From the NCBI RefSeq assembly GCF_001938945.1, contig NZ_MKIO01000019.1, positions 102,819 through 166,818 of the forward strand: 64,000 bases of DNA, given 5' to 3'. The notes under the pieces were generated by a model that saw only the letters and a list, made by a program, of their open reading frames with translations, was not told the DNA's origin and searched no databases. Each line of letters opens with the position of its first letter. The first letter of the stretch is position 1. The translations under genes and the position numbers were made by a program. Shown in pieces: positions 34,335 through 43,483 of this stretch. Source of the stretch: Xaviernesmea rhizosphaerae (lineage in GTDB: Bacteria; Pseudomonadota; Alphaproteobacteria; Rhizobiales; Rhizobiaceae).

Positions 34335-35756
34335 CTATCGCTGCTTCTTCCGGTTCTCGAAGGGGTTCTCGGACGCGCGCAGATGCAGGCGGATCGGCAC
34401 GCCCGGCATGTCGAAATCGTTGCGCAGTCCGTTGGTGAGATAGCGCATATAGCTTTCCGGAACCGAGTCCGGCCGGGTGCAGGAGATCATGAAGCCGGGC
34501 GGGCGGGCCTTGACCTGGGTCATGTATTTCAGCTTCAGCCGGCGGCCGGAGACGGCCGGTGGCGGATGCTGGATCTGCTGGCTTTCCAGCCAGCGGTTGA
34601 GCCGGGCGGTGGAGATGCGCCGGTTCCAGACCTTGTCGGTGTCGATGATCGACTGCATCAGCTTGTCGAGGCCATAGCCGGTCTGACCCGAGATCGGCAC
34701 GGCGCGGATGCCGCGCGCCTGCGGCAGGAGGCGCTCGGTCTTCTCGCGCAGATCGGCCAGAACGGCCTGCGGCTCGTCGACCAGATCCCACTTGTTGAAG
34801 GCGAGCACGGCGGCGCGCCCCTCGCGCAGCACGAGATCGACCAGTTGCAGGTCCTGCTTCTCGAAGGGAATGGTCGAATCGAAGACGATGACCACGCTTT
34901 CGGCAAAGCGGATCGAGCGCAGGCTATCGGCGACCGAAAGCTTTTCCAGCTTCTCCTGCACCTTGGCCTTGCGGCGCATGCCGGCCGTGTCGAACATCTT
35001 GATGGTGCGGCCGCGCCAGTCCCATTCCACCGAGATGGAATCGCGGGTGATGCCGGCCTCCGGGCCGGTCAGCAGCCGGTCCTCGCCGAGAAACCGGTTG
35101 ATCAGCGTCGACTTGCCGGCATTGGGGCGGCCGATGATGGCGACGCGCAGCGGCTTGGTCTCGTCATAGACCGGCTCTGCCTCATCCTCCTCGCCCTCGG
35201 GCAAAGGCTGTAGATCGATGTCGGTCTCGGCCTCTTCCGAGGCTTGCGGGTAGGCGCGGTCCTCGCCGATTGCCTCGACGATGGCGTCGCGCAGGTCCAG
35301 CATGCCCTGGCCGTGCTCGGCGGAGATCGGGCACGGTTCGCCAAGGCCCAGCGTGAAGGAATCGTAGAAGCCGGCATCCGAGCCCCGCGCTTCCGACTTG
35401 TTGGCCACCAGCACCACGGGGCGGCCGCGCCGACGCAGCATCTCCGCCAGCGTCTCGTCGGCGGGCGTCAGCCCGTTCTTGGCATCGACCACGAACAGCG
35501 TCAGATCCGCCTCGTCGATCGCCGCTTCCGTCTGGGCCCACATGCGGCCCTGAAGCGTCTCCGGGCCGGATTGCTCCAGCCCGGCGGTGTCGATGATGGT
35601 GAAGCGCAGATCCACCAGCCGGGCCTCGCCCGGGCGCCGGTCGCGGGTCACGCCCGGCGTGTCATCCACCAGCGCGAGCTTCTTGCCCACCAAGCGATTG
35701 AAAAGCGTGGATTTTCCGACATTCGGCCGGCCAACGATGGCAACGGTGAAGCTCAT
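34335..35756 (-). CDS. der: Ribosome biogenesis GTPase Der (EngA)
   Basis: A 473-residue double-GTPase needed for 50S subunit maturation. GTPase 1 starts at [15 protein letters not shown] (residues 6-20) with [13 protein letters not shown] and ANKSE. GTPase 2 starts at [15 protein letters not shown] (about 206) with [17 protein letters not shown] and FNKWD. The C-terminal KH-like domain ([17 protein letters not shown]) follows. The acidic linker between the domains (about 175-200) is long. The ATG is at 35756. It is encoded 15 bases after the YfgM-like gene, an arrangement also seen around der in other proteobacteria. Confidence 0.97.
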   Translation of the reverse strand: MSFTVAIVGRPNVGKSTLFNRLVGKKLALVDDTPGVTRDRRPGEARLVDLRFTIIDTAGLEQSGPETLQGRMWAQTEAAIDEADLTLFVVDAKNGLTPADETLAEMLRRRGRPVVLVANKSEARGSDAGFYDSFTLGLGEPCPISAEHGQGMLDLRDAIVEAIGEDRAYPQASEEAETDIDLQPLPEGEEDEAEPVYDETKPLRVAIIGRPNAGKSTLINRFLGEDRLLTGPEAGITRDSISVEWDWRGRTIKMFDTAGMRRKAKVQEKLEKLSVADSLRSIRFAESVVIVFDSTIPFEKQDLQLVDLVLREGRAAVLAFNKWDLVDEPQAVLADLREKTERLLPQARGIRAVPISGQTGYGLDKLMQSIIDTDKVWNRRISTARLNRWLESQQIQHPPPAVSGRRLKLKYMTQVKARPPGFMISCTRPDSVPESYMRYLTNGLRNDFDMPGVPIRLHLRASENPFENRKKQR

Positions 35757-35771
35757 AAGTCTTGTCTTTCT

Positions 35772-36452
35772 TTACCCTGCGGGCGTGTTGGCGTCGCCGG
35801 CGGCCATCACGTCCAGAAGCATTTGCGCGCGGCCAGCCACGTTGCGCGGGCTCTGATCATCGCCAACGATCGCCTCGAACCAGGATTTCGCCTTGGCGAG
35901 ATCGCCGGCCTTGTAGGCGGCAAGCCCGAGAACCTCGCGGGCGGAGTGGCGCATGGGATTGCCGGCAACGGCCATCGGCTCGACCTGGGCCGCAACCTCG
36001 GCATAATTGCCGCCATCAATCATCAGATAGGCCGCGCGCAGACGGGCGGCATCGCGCACCGGCGCCTCGACATTCTTGTCGTCGGCCACGGCCTTGAAGG
36101 CGGCGATGGCAGCGGCGGTGTCGCCCTTCTGCGCCTGCAGCGTGGCGGCCCGCATGCGCGCCAGCACCGGATAGCTGCCATGCCCGTCCGCTTCCAGCTT
36201 GTTCAGCGCGCCGATGGCCTCGTCCGTGCGGTTCTGCTTGGCCAGCGTCAGTGCTGCCAGGAATTCGTCGCCGGAGGCGGAAGCGGAAGTGTCGCGCCAA
36301 TAATCATAGGCAACCTTGCCGATGGTGCCGAGCACGACCAGCACGGCCAGAATGATGATCACGCCGCCGAAGCGCAGCCAGACGGCACGCACCTGCTCGG
36401 AGCGCAGCTCCTCGTTGACCTCACGAATGAAGCTGTCGTTCTGGTTCGCCAT
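35772..36452 (-). CDS. YfgM-like tetratricopeptide membrane protein
   Basis: A 226-residue protein with a cytoplasmic N-terminus (ANQNDSFIREVNEELRSEQVRAVW), one membrane helix (FGGVIIILAVLVVLGTIGKVAYDYW, about 27-51) and a periplasmic TPR-type domain (DEAIGALNKLEADGHGSYPVLARMRAATLQAQKGDTAAAIAAFKAV). This layout is that of YfgM, an ancillary SecYEG-associated chaperone of E. coli, which is also encoded next to der. The ATG at 36452 follows CGGAGA. Confidence 0.87.
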   Translation of the reverse strand: MANQNDSFIREVNEELRSEQVRAVWLRFGGVIIILAVLVVLGTIGKVAYDYWRDTSASASGDEFLAALTLAKQNRTDEAIGALNKLEADGHGSYPVLARMRAATLQAQKGDTAAAIAAFKAVADDKNVEAPVRDAARLRAAYLMIDGGNYAEVAAQVEPMAVAGNPMRHSAREVLGLAAYKAGDLAKAKSWFEAIVGDDQSPRNVAGRAQMLLDVMAAGDANTPAG

Positions 36453-36592
36453 TCTGTCTCCGGTTTTCCCGGCCTTCTTCGTCGTCACACTGCCGAATGC
36501 GGGCTTCTAGCCTATTTTGCGCGGAATGTAAGGGGGCGCGGGCGCCCAAGCCGCCACGCGCCCTGAAAATCCGCGTGACATCAGGGTCACGA

Positions 36593-37180
36593 TCACGCCA
36601 TCGGCAGAGGCGAAACGCCGATCAGCCATTCATGCAGGCGCCAGACCATCAGCCCATAGAGCAACAGGCCGAGAACGATGGCCATGGTGTCATAGCGCGA
36701 GGACTTGAACACCGGCAGCACCGGCTCGCCCCGGCGCTCGCGCCGCTTGAGCGAAATGCGCAGCACCACGCCCCAGGCGAGGAAAGCAAGGAACAGGATG
36801 ACCGAAGATGTCTCGCCATTGGCGAGCAGATGGGCCAGCGCCCAGATCTTCACCGCCAGAACCTGCGGATGCTTGACCGCCACGGCGATGCGGCCTGCCG
36901 GCAGGAAGCCGGCGACCAGACAGATCATCGCCGGCACCATCAGAAGCAGGGTGACATGCTTCATCGCCACCGGCGGATTGTAGAGAAGGCCCGTCACCGC
37001 CCGCGCCTGGCCAAAGCCGTAGATCATCAGCACGAAGCCGGCGAGGCTGATCAACGAATAGAGCCCGCGCCAGGGCCCGAGGCCGAGCCGGGCAATCGCC
37101 GTCGCCCGGACGCCCGGCGCCAGGACATGCACGAGATGCGATCCGAAGAAGATCAGGAGGCCGAGGATGAGCAGGGTCAT
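36593..37180 (-). CDS. nnrU: NnrU family membrane protein
   Basis: A 195-residue protein with five or six membrane segments. It starts LLILGLLIFFGSHLVHVLAPG and includes WRGLYSLISLAGFVLMIYGFGQAR and AVKIWALAHLLANGETSSVILFLAFLAWGV, typical of the NnrU family named from the nitric/nitrous oxide reduction cluster of Rhodobacter. There are no denitrification genes nearby, so the connection to nitrogen oxides is not supported here. The family also includes a plant carotenoid isomerase (Z-ISO). Confidence 0.88.
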   Translation of the reverse strand: MTLLILGLLIFFGSHLVHVLAPGVRATAIARLGLGPWRGLYSLISLAGFVLMIYGFGQARAVTGLLYNPPVAMKHVTLLLMVPAMICLVAGFLPAGRIAVAVKHPQVLAVKIWALAHLLANGETSSVILFLAFLAWGVVLRISLKRRERRGEPVLPVFKSSRYDTMAIVLGLLLYGLMVWRLHEWLIGVSPLPMA

Positions 37181-37591
37181 GAGGGCGCGCCTTCAGGGGA
37201 AAGGGAGAGCGGAAGCAGTCAGCGGCGGACGGGAAGCCGGCAGCTTTCGGGCCCCCGCGACCGTCAGGCCAAAGTGATACTGCATAACGCGGCGAACCGA
37301 AATCGCTGCGGCGGCAAGATTTCACAGGCTTTCGCTAACGCGAGGTTCGCCGGAGGCGGCCGGCCTTTGCGCGTCACCAGCTTCGCGCAGCAACGATGTG
37401 GCAAGACAAGGCGGGAAGGACGGCGTCAGCCCCGGCAAGGGCGTGCTCAGCGCGATCAAAGCTTTGCCGTATTGCTGGCCGAAGAGGCCAGGTCTGGACG
37501 CCCAGTCCGGACATTCAGTCCGCGCGGGCCCGCCCCCGTCCCTTTCCGCCGTCGCCCTCCCTCAGTTCCTGCCGTGGTTTGCCCGATCTTG
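37181..37591. other. Divergent intergenic region nnrU / polysaccharide deacetylase
   Basis: About 410 bases between two divergent starts. Part of a very long open frame on the forward strand (from 36497) covers it, but codon content and the antisense overlap with nnrU argue against coding. No repeat or RNA recognised. Confidence 0.45.
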
Positions 37592-38596
37592 ATGCACCGC
37601 CTGTCTGTCCTGCCCGCTCTCTTCTCCGCCCTGCTGCTTGCCCCGGCAATCGGCACAAGCGCCGAGGCGCCGCGCGGGCCCCAGCTGGTGATCGTCTCCT
37701 TCGACGGGGCGCATGACAATGCGCTATGGGCGCGCAGCCTGGCGCTGGCGGAGAGGACGCACGCGCATTTCACCTATTTCCTCTCCTGCACCTTCCTGAT
37801 GACCCGCAAGGAAGGCGGGCAGGCCTATGTCGCACCCGGCCATGGGCCGGCCCGCTCCAATGTCGGCTTCGCGCAGAGCCGCGAGGAGATCGCCGAGCGG
37901 GTGCGCCACATCTGGCAGGCGCATCAGGGGGGCCATGACATTGGCAGCCATGCCTGCGGCCATTTCGACGGCAAGGACTGGACGGCGGCCGACTGGACGC
38001 GCGAATTCTCAGCCTTCGAGACGGCGCTGAACGGGGCCTGGGAGGCCGGCGGCATCAAGGCGGAGGAGCCCGAGGACTGGCGACGCTTCGTGCGCGAGGA
38101 CATCAGCGGCTTTCGCGCGCCCTATCTCTCCACCAGCCCCGGCCTGCTGCCGGCCGAGCGCAAGGCGGGCTTTCGCTATGATGCCAGTCTGGTAACCAAG
38201 GGACCGGCTCTTCCGGTGACGGAAGACGGCCTGCCGCGCTTCGGCCTGCCGACCATCGCCGAGGGTCCCTCGTCCCGCCCCGTCATCGCCATGGACTATA
38301 ATTTGTTCGTCCGCCATTCCATGGGCGTGGAGAACAAGAAGGAGAGCGCGCAATTCGAGGAGCGGGCGCTTTCAGCCTATCGCGCCGCCTTCGAGGCGCA
38401 GGTTCAGGGCGACCGTCTGCCGCTGCAGCTCGGCTTCCACTTCGTGGAGATGAATGGCGGGGCCTATTGGCGCGCGCTCGACCGCTTCCTGACCGAGACC
38501 TGCGGCAGGCAGGAGGTTGCCTGCGTCAGCTATAAGGAAGCACTGGAGCGGCTGAAGGGCGAAACGGGTCAGCGACCGGCGGTCGGCTCCCTTTGA
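37592..38596 (+). CDS. Exported polysaccharide deacetylase family protein
   Basis: A 334-residue protein with a signal peptide (residues 1-24, HRLSVLPALFSALLLAPAIGTSAEA). A deacetylase (NodB-homology) barrel follows: VIVSFDGAHDN (first Asp of the metal site), then GGHDIGSHACGHFDG with the HxxxH metal pair, and ISGFRAPYLS (the RxPY motif). It probably removes acetyl groups from a cell-wall or extracellular glycan. The family also holds chitin and peptidoglycan deacetylases. The ATG at 37592 is chosen because the signal peptide begins there; a huge in-frame extension to 36497 is antisense to nnrU. Confidence 0.87.
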   Translation: MHRLSVLPALFSALLLAPAIGTSAEAPRGPQLVIVSFDGAHDNALWARSLALAERTHAHFTYFLSCTFLMTRKEGGQAYVAPGHGPARSNVGFAQSREEIAERVRHIWQAHQGGHDIGSHACGHFDGKDWTAADWTREFSAFETALNGAWEAGGIKAEEPEDWRRFVREDISGFRAPYLSTSPGLLPAERKAGFRYDASLVTKGPALPVTEDGLPRFGLPTIAEGPSSRPVIAMDYNLFVRHSMGVENKKESAQFEERALSAYRAAFEAQVQGDRLPLQLGFHFVEMNGGAYWRALDRFLTETCGRQEVACVSYKEALERLKGETGQRPAVGSL

Positions 38597-38623
38597 AGCC
38601 CGCACGGATTTCGAGACGCCCAT

Positions 38624-38657
38624 AAGAAAGCTCCGGCGGTGACGCCGGGGCTTTCTT
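38624..38657. terminator. Bidirectional terminator between deacetylase and bacA
   Basis: AAGAAAGCTCCGGCG, loop GTGA-type, CGCCGGGGCTTTCTT, between convergent stops at 38596 and 38669. The A/T-rich outer stem gives a T-rich 3' end on both strands. Confidence 0.8.
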
Positions 38658-38668
38658 GTCTGGGAAGA

Positions 38669-39940
38669 TCAGGGCGCGGCCGGCGCCTGCTGTTCCCCGC
38701 TCTCGCCCTTCAGATAGCGCTCGTCGATCGAGGGCAGCGGCTGATTGTCGATCGCCGCCTCGAAAGCCTTCAGGCGCTTGTGGATCGACAGGAGCTCGAT
38801 GATCGTGGTCCAGGAATTGACCAGATACTGGAACGAGTTCGACACTTGGCCGAAGGCCGTGGCGATCTGCTGGTAGATGCCATAGGTGATCTTGCCGGCA
38901 ACGATGGTCGGCACCAGCATGAAGGTGACGAAGAGCCCGTCGGCCTGCAGATAGAAATAGCGGGCGACGTTGAAATAGAGATAGTGGAAATACATGCGGA
39001 AGTAGTTGCGCCGCACATTGGAGAAGAGTTCCGCCACTGTCGGTGGCTGGGCGCGGTCGGCATGGTCTTCGCCATAGACCAGCTCCTTACGATAGGCGGC
39101 CTCGACGCGCTGGTTGCGGAAATGCAGGCCCGGCAGCTTGATGCCGGCGATTGCCAGCAGCGCGGTGCCGAAGATCGACCAGCCGATGGCCAGCCAGAAC
39201 AGCGTGTGCGGAATCTCGCCGATGATCGGCAGCGTCGTCACATAGGTCGAGAGCGCGAAGAGGATCGGCAGGAAGGCGATCAGCGTCATCACCGAATTGA
39301 TCAGGCTGACGCCCAGACCCTCGAGAATATTGGCGAAGCGCATCGTATCCTCCTGGATACGCTGCGAGGCGCCTTCGATGTGGCGGACCTTCTCCCATCG
39401 CGAGATATAGTAGTCGTTCATCGCATTGCGCCAGCGGAAGACATAGTGGCTGACGAAGAAGTCGGTGATGATCGAGACGAACATGCTGAGAAAGGCGATC
39501 TGGCAGAAGACGAGCATCAGCGAGTAGAAATCGCCGACAGTGATGCCCGGCTTGCCCGTCAGCGCGTTCTGCAGCAGGTCCCCGAAGGGGCGGCGCCAGT
39601 TGTTGATCGCCACATAGACCTGCACGCCGAAATAGGTGGAAAAGATGATCAGCGCCGAGCCCCAGATCGACCAGTTGATCCACCGGTGATTGCGCGCAAG
39701 CACGGTCCAGACGCTGCAGAAGAGCACAGCGGCGACAATGAAATAGGCGTAGAACCACCTGTTATCGGGCGTCACGAAGAAGCCGAGGCCGATCGGCATC
39801 TGGCCTTCCGGCGGCGGCACATAGCCGAGCGATGCGCCCCAATCGGCCGCGAAGCCATACCAGAGCGCGATGCAGACCAGCGTCCACAGGATGAGGGAGG
39901 TGAAGAACAGCTTCGGCTTGGGGAAGAAGGAATGAAACAA
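38669..39940 (-). CDS. bacA: Peptide transporter BacA/SbmA family
   Basis: A 423-residue inner-membrane protein with about seven or eight segments. [60 protein letters not shown], then [35 protein letters not shown] and [28 protein letters not shown] match SbmA/BacA proton-driven importers of Pro-rich and NCR peptides. In Sinorhizobium BacA is needed for bacteroid survival. The conserved start [10 protein letters not shown] corresponds to TTG at 39940; a GTG at 39964 with AAGAGA ahead, or ATG at 40021, are alternatives. The gene stands alone. Confidence 0.92.
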   Translation of the reverse strand: MFHSFFPKPKLFFTSLILWTLVCIALWYGFAADWGASLGYVPPPEGQMPIGLGFFVTPDNRWFYAYFIVAAVLFCSVWTVLARNHRWINWSIWGSALIIFSTYFGVQVYVAINNWRRPFGDLLQNALTGKPGITVGDFYSLMLVFCQIAFLSMFVSIITDFFVSHYVFRWRNAMNDYYISRWEKVRHIEGASQRIQEDTMRFANILEGLGVSLINSVMTLIAFLPILFALSTYVTTLPIIGEIPHTLFWLAIGWSIFGTALLAIAGIKLPGLHFRNQRVEAAYRKELVYGEDHADRAQPPTVAELFSNVRRNYFRMYFHYLYFNVARYFYLQADGLFVTFMLVPTIVAGKITYGIYQQIATAFGQVSNSFQYLVNSWTTIIELLSIHKRLKAFEAAIDNQPLPSIDERYLKGESGEQQAPAAP

Positions 39941-40099
39941 GGCGGCACTCGCTTTGATGCGCACGGTCTCTTGCGTGCTTCGCAGGTGCGTCAAACTAGG
40001 CCAGAAAGAGGCGCGAAACAATCGCGCGGACGGGACCTTACCCCGATTTAAGAAAGCCTCGCATGAACGGCGGCGGCGCGGGCGAGAGACGGCGCTTGC

Positions 40100-41317
40100 T
40101 CACCCCTTCAGGCCGGCGCGCACCGAGCCCCCACCGAGAACGAGCAGGAGGGCGGCCAGCCCGAGCGCCGCGGCAGCGGCCAGCGTTGCCGGCGTGTAGC
40201 TTCCCGTGTGCTCCACCATCCAGCCGGCCATGAGCGGGCCGATGATCTGGCCGATGCCGAAAGCCGCCGTCATCACCGACAGCGCCTTGCGCTCGGAGCC
40301 GGGCGAGAGCGCCCGGCCGATCTGCAGGCCGAAAGCGGTGATCACCATGAACGTAATGCCGAGCAGCAGGCCGCCCAGGATCGGCGCCAGCGGAAATGGC
40401 AGGGCGATGGTGAGGATCAGGCCCGCCGCCTCCACCAGCAGCGCCACGAGATAGGTCGTGACCGCGCCCAGCCGCACGAGCAGGGGCCGCCAGGCGAAGA
40501 GCGAGACGGCAGCGCTGAGGCCCGTCACCAGCCAGCAGACGAATTCCACGAGCTGCGCATTGCCGCCAGCGTCGGCTTGCCCGCGCACCATGACGACGAG
40601 GAAGGTGGCGGTGACGACATAGCCGAAGCCGAACAGGCCATAGCTTAGCGCCACAAGGCCGAAGGCGCGCGACCAGACCAGCGGCCGCTCGCGCGCCGAC
40701 CCGTCATGGCTGCCGCGCTGGACGCCATCCGGCAGAAACAGTCCGACCAGCGCCGTGCCCGTGATTGCCACCAGGGCGCAGCCGGCCCAGGCCTCGCGCC
40801 AGGAGGGCCAGCTGGCATTGGGCCGCTCGGTCACCAGATAGACCAGCAGCGCCGAAAGCGCGATGCCGAGCCCGACGCCGGAAAAATGCACGGACTGGAC
40901 ATGCGGAGTGCCGGCTTCCACCGCGCGGGTCAGCACGATCTGCGACAGGAAGATCATGGCAAAGGCGCTGGCCATGCCCGCAAGAAAGCGCAAAAGCGCA
41001 AAGAGCGGCAGCGATGCGGCGAGACTCATGCCGCCGAGCAGCAGGCTGGTGGCAAGCAGTGCCCCGAGGCCGATGGTCTTTTCCCGCCCCTCGCCCCAGC
41101 CAAAGCCCGCGAGAACGGCACCGAGAAGATAGCCGACGAAATTGGCCGAGGCGATCAGGCCGGCATCGGCAGCGGATAGGCCTGTCCCGCTCATCATGCC
41201 GGGCAGGATCGGCGTGAAGGAAAAGCGGCCGAAGCCCATGGCCACCGCCATGGCAATCGCCCCGGCGCAGGCGGTCAGCGCCAGGCGCAACGAAGCCCTG
41301 CCAAGGCCGCCCCTCAT
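40100..41317 (-). CDS. YbfB/YjiJ-type MFS transporter
   Basis: A 405-residue protein with 12 predicted membrane helices. N-terminal AGAIAMAVAMGFGRFSFTPILPGMM is the signature of the YbfB/YjiJ branch (MFS_4) of the major facilitator superfamily. The segments SANFVGYLLGAVLAG and LRFLAGMASAFAMIFLSQ follow. Substrate unknown. The start at 41317 is the ATG of a GTG-ATG pair. It begins 22 bases after the map stop, so it may be in operon with map. Confidence 0.9.
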   Translation of the reverse strand: MRGGLGRASLRLALTACAGAIAMAVAMGFGRFSFTPILPGMMSGTGLSAADAGLIASANFVGYLLGAVLAGFGWGEGREKTIGLGALLATSLLLGGMSLAASLPLFALLRFLAGMASAFAMIFLSQIVLTRAVEAGTPHVQSVHFSGVGLGIALSALLVYLVTERPNASWPSWREAWAGCALVAITGTALVGLFLPDGVQRGSHDGSARERPLVWSRAFGLVALSYGLFGFGYVVTATFLVVMVRGQADAGGNAQLVEFVCWLVTGLSAAVSLFAWRPLLVRLGAVTTYLVALLVEAAGLILTIALPFPLAPILGGLLLGITFMVITAFGLQIGRALSPGSERKALSVMTAAFGIGQIIGPLMAGWMVEHTGSYTPATLAAAAALGLAALLLVLGGGSVRAGLKG

Positions 41318-41339
41318 CACGCCGCGCCCTTTCCGCCTG

Positions 41340-42098
41340 TCATGCCGCCACGCTCGGCATGGTGACGATCACCCCGCCATTGCGGGTGGCCACCACGGTG
41401 TGCTCAAACTGCACGGTCGGCGCGCGCGGCTCGCTATAGAGCGTCCAGTCGTCCTCCCCGCCCTCCGCCCATTGGCCGCCGAGCGAGAGGAAGGGCTCCA
41501 CGGTGAAGACCAGCCCGTCGGTGATCACCCGCTTTTCCCGCTTGTCCGGCCAGGTGGCGATCTCGGTGGGCTCCTCATGCAGCGAGCGGCCGACGCCATG
41601 GCTCGCCAGATTGGTGATCAGCGTATAGCGGTTCTTGCGCGCGAAACCGCCGATCGCATTGCCGATGGCCGAAAGCGGCTTGCCGGTGCGCACCTCGCCA
41701 AGGCCGATGAACAGAGCCCGACGCCCGTCGCGGCACAGCCGCTCGATCGAGGATTTCACCGGCGGCAGGAAGGTGGAGGCGCCGGTATCGGCAAAGAATC
41801 CGTCCTTCTCGGCGGAGACATCGATATTGACGAGATCGCCCGGACGCAGCGCGCGGCGGCCGGGAATGCCATGGGCCACTTCCTCGTTGACGCTGATGCA
41901 GGTGGCACCGGGAAACTTGTAGGACAGCTCCGGTGCCGAGCGCGCGCCTTCGCGCTCCAGCACCGCGCGGCCGATGGCGTCCAGCTCGGCCGTGGTCATG
42001 CCGGGCTCCAGCGCGGCCGTCATCGTCTGCAGCGCGTCGGCACAGATGCGGCCGATCTCTTTCAGCTTCTGAAGGTCGTCGTCATTGTCGAGGGTCAT
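41340..42098 (-). CDS. map: Type I methionine aminopeptidase
   Basis: A 252-residue metalloprotease that trims the initiator Met from nascent proteins. Metal ligands are in place: the two Asp residues of NIDVSAEKDGFFADTG, His in LASHGVGRSLHE, Glu in TVEPFLS and Glu in VQFEHTVV. The length is that of bacterial type Ia enzymes. The surrounding genes (MFS transporter, LLM flavin enzyme) are not the usual map context (rpsB/secY), so it may be a second, accessory Map; this is inference. Confidence 0.94.
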   Translation of the reverse strand: MTLDNDDDLQKLKEIGRICADALQTMTAALEPGMTTAELDAIGRAVLEREGARSAPELSYKFPGATCISVNEEVAHGIPGRRALRPGDLVNIDVSAEKDGFFADTGASTFLPPVKSSIERLCRDGRRALFIGLGEVRTGKPLSAIGNAIGGFARKNRYTLITNLASHGVGRSLHEEPTEIATWPDKREKRVITDGLVFTVEPFLSLGGQWAEGGEDDWTLYSEPRAPTVQFEHTVVATRNGGVIVTMPSVAA

Positions 42099-42216
42099 GC
42101 TGGTCTCGTCTCTGCTCGGGCCTCTTCGGCCCCTGCGGCGCGGTCCGAAGGGACTATGCCGGTTGAAAGGGCGGCGGCCCGCAAGCTGCGGGTTGCCGGC
42201 TCAGGCCGCCCGTTTT

Positions 42217-43266
42217 TCACGCCGCCGCATCCTTGGCAAGCGCCGCGCGCACCTGAGGCGCCACCTTGGTGCCATAGAGTTCGATGCCGCGCATGATCTG
42301 GTCGTGCGGCATCAGGCCGATCGCCATCTGCAGGAGGAAGCGGTCGTTGCGGAAGATGCGGGCATGACGGATGATCTTCTCGGCCACCAGATCGGGATCG
42401 CCGAGGAACAGATTGCCATTCGGCCCGCAGGCATGATCGAACTGCGCGCGCGTGGTCGCGCCCCAGCCGCGTTCGCGGCCGATGCGGTTCATCACGGCCG
42501 CCTGCGGTCCGTAGAACTGGTCGGCGGCGGCCTCGGTGGTGTCGGCAATGAAGCCGTGAACGTTGACGCTGGTCTTCAGCCGGGAAGGATCGCGGCCGGA
42601 GCGGCGCGCCGCCTCGCGATAGAGCTCGAACAAGGGCGCATAGCGCGCCGGTTCGCCGCCGATGATGGCAAGCGCGAAGGGCAGGCCAAGGGCCGCCGCG
42701 CGCACCACCGATTGCGGCGTTCCGCCCACCGCGACCCAGATCGGCAGCGGGTTCTGCAGCGGACGCGGGTAGACGCCGCGCCCATGGATGGCCTTGCGCT
42801 TGCCGCCGCCCGACCAGTCGACGGTCTCCTTTTCGCCGAGCACGACCAGGAGCTTCAGCCGCTCCTCGAACAGCTCGTCATAATCCTCGAGCTTGTAGCC
42901 GAACAGCGGGAAGGATTCGATGAAGGAGCCGCGCCCGGCCATGATCTCGGCCCGGCCGCCGGACACGAGATCGAGCGTGGCGAATTGCTGGAAGACGCGC
43001 ACGGGATCGTCGGAGGAAAGCACGCTGACGGCGCTGGTGAGTCGGATGCGCTTGGTGCGAGCGGCGGCGGCGGCCAGGACCACAGCCGGCGCCGACACGG
43101 CATAATCCGGCCGGTGATGCTCGCCCACGCCGAAGACATCAAGGCCGACCTCATCGGCCAGCGCGATCTCCTCCAGCAGATGGCGGATGCGCTCTTCGCC
43201 TTCGGCTCCGCGCCCGCGCGGCGCCTGCGGATCCACGTCCGCGAAGGTATAGAGCCCCAGTTCCAT
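42217..43266 (-). CDS. LLM-class flavin-dependent oxidoreductase
   Basis: A 349-residue luciferase-like monooxygenase fold. [13 protein letters not shown], then [79 protein letters not shown] is the typical F420/FMN-binding N-terminal half. [22 protein letters not shown] and the C-terminal barrel follow. It would use FMNH2 supplied by a reductase; the substrate is unknown. The ATG is at 43266; open frame beyond it overlaps the xdhA start region. It is divergent from xdhA across 217 bases. Confidence 0.91.
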   Translation of the reverse strand: MELGLYTFADVDPQAPRGRGAEGEERIRHLLEEIALADEVGLDVFGVGEHHRPDYAVSAPAVVLAAAAARTKRIRLTSAVSVLSSDDPVRVFQQFATLDLVSGGRAEIMAGRGSFIESFPLFGYKLEDYDELFEERLKLLVVLGEKETVDWSGGGKRKAIHGRGVYPRPLQNPLPIWVAVGGTPQSVVRAAALGLPFALAIIGGEPARYAPLFELYREAARRSGRDPSRLKTSVNVHGFIADTTEAAADQFYGPQAAVMNRIGRERGWGATTRAQFDHACGPNGNLFLGDPDLVAEKIIRHARIFRNDRFLLQMAIGLMPHDQIMRGIELYGTKVAPQVRAALAKDAAA

Positions 43267-43438
43267 CCTCGCCCCCCTTAGATCAAAAGTCTTCAATGAA
43301 TGGAGCACACATAAGCGCCTGCGCAGCAAGGCGCCAGTGCCTGCGACAACAATGCACGTCGCGGCGATGCCAGCATAATCCAGGCGTGCGCCCTGCGAAA
43401 AGGCAATTGTCACCCGTAGCGCTTTGGGCATAGTCTGA

Positions 43439-43478
43439 CAAAAACAAGACCAGACAGGCAAAAACAAGACCAGACGGG
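43439..43478 (+). repeat. Two 20-bp tandem direct repeats in front of xdhA
   Basis: CAAAAACAAGACCAGACAGG at 43439-43458 is followed without gap by the same 20-mer with one change (GACGGG) at 43459-43478. The second copy ends five bases before the xdhA ATG, so it includes the ribosome-binding region. It may be a regulator site or a replication-slippage duplication. Confidence 0.8.
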
Positions 43479-43483
43479 ACAGC

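Noticed and set aside
36593..37180. Denitrification locus suggested by nnrU
   Set aside because: No nitrite, nitric oxide or nitrous oxide reductase gene is nearby; NnrU-like proteins are widespread outside denitrifiers.
36497..37591. 365-codon extension of the polysaccharide deacetylase ORF
   Set aside because: It overlaps nnrU on the other strand and has no domain; the signal peptide begins at 37592.
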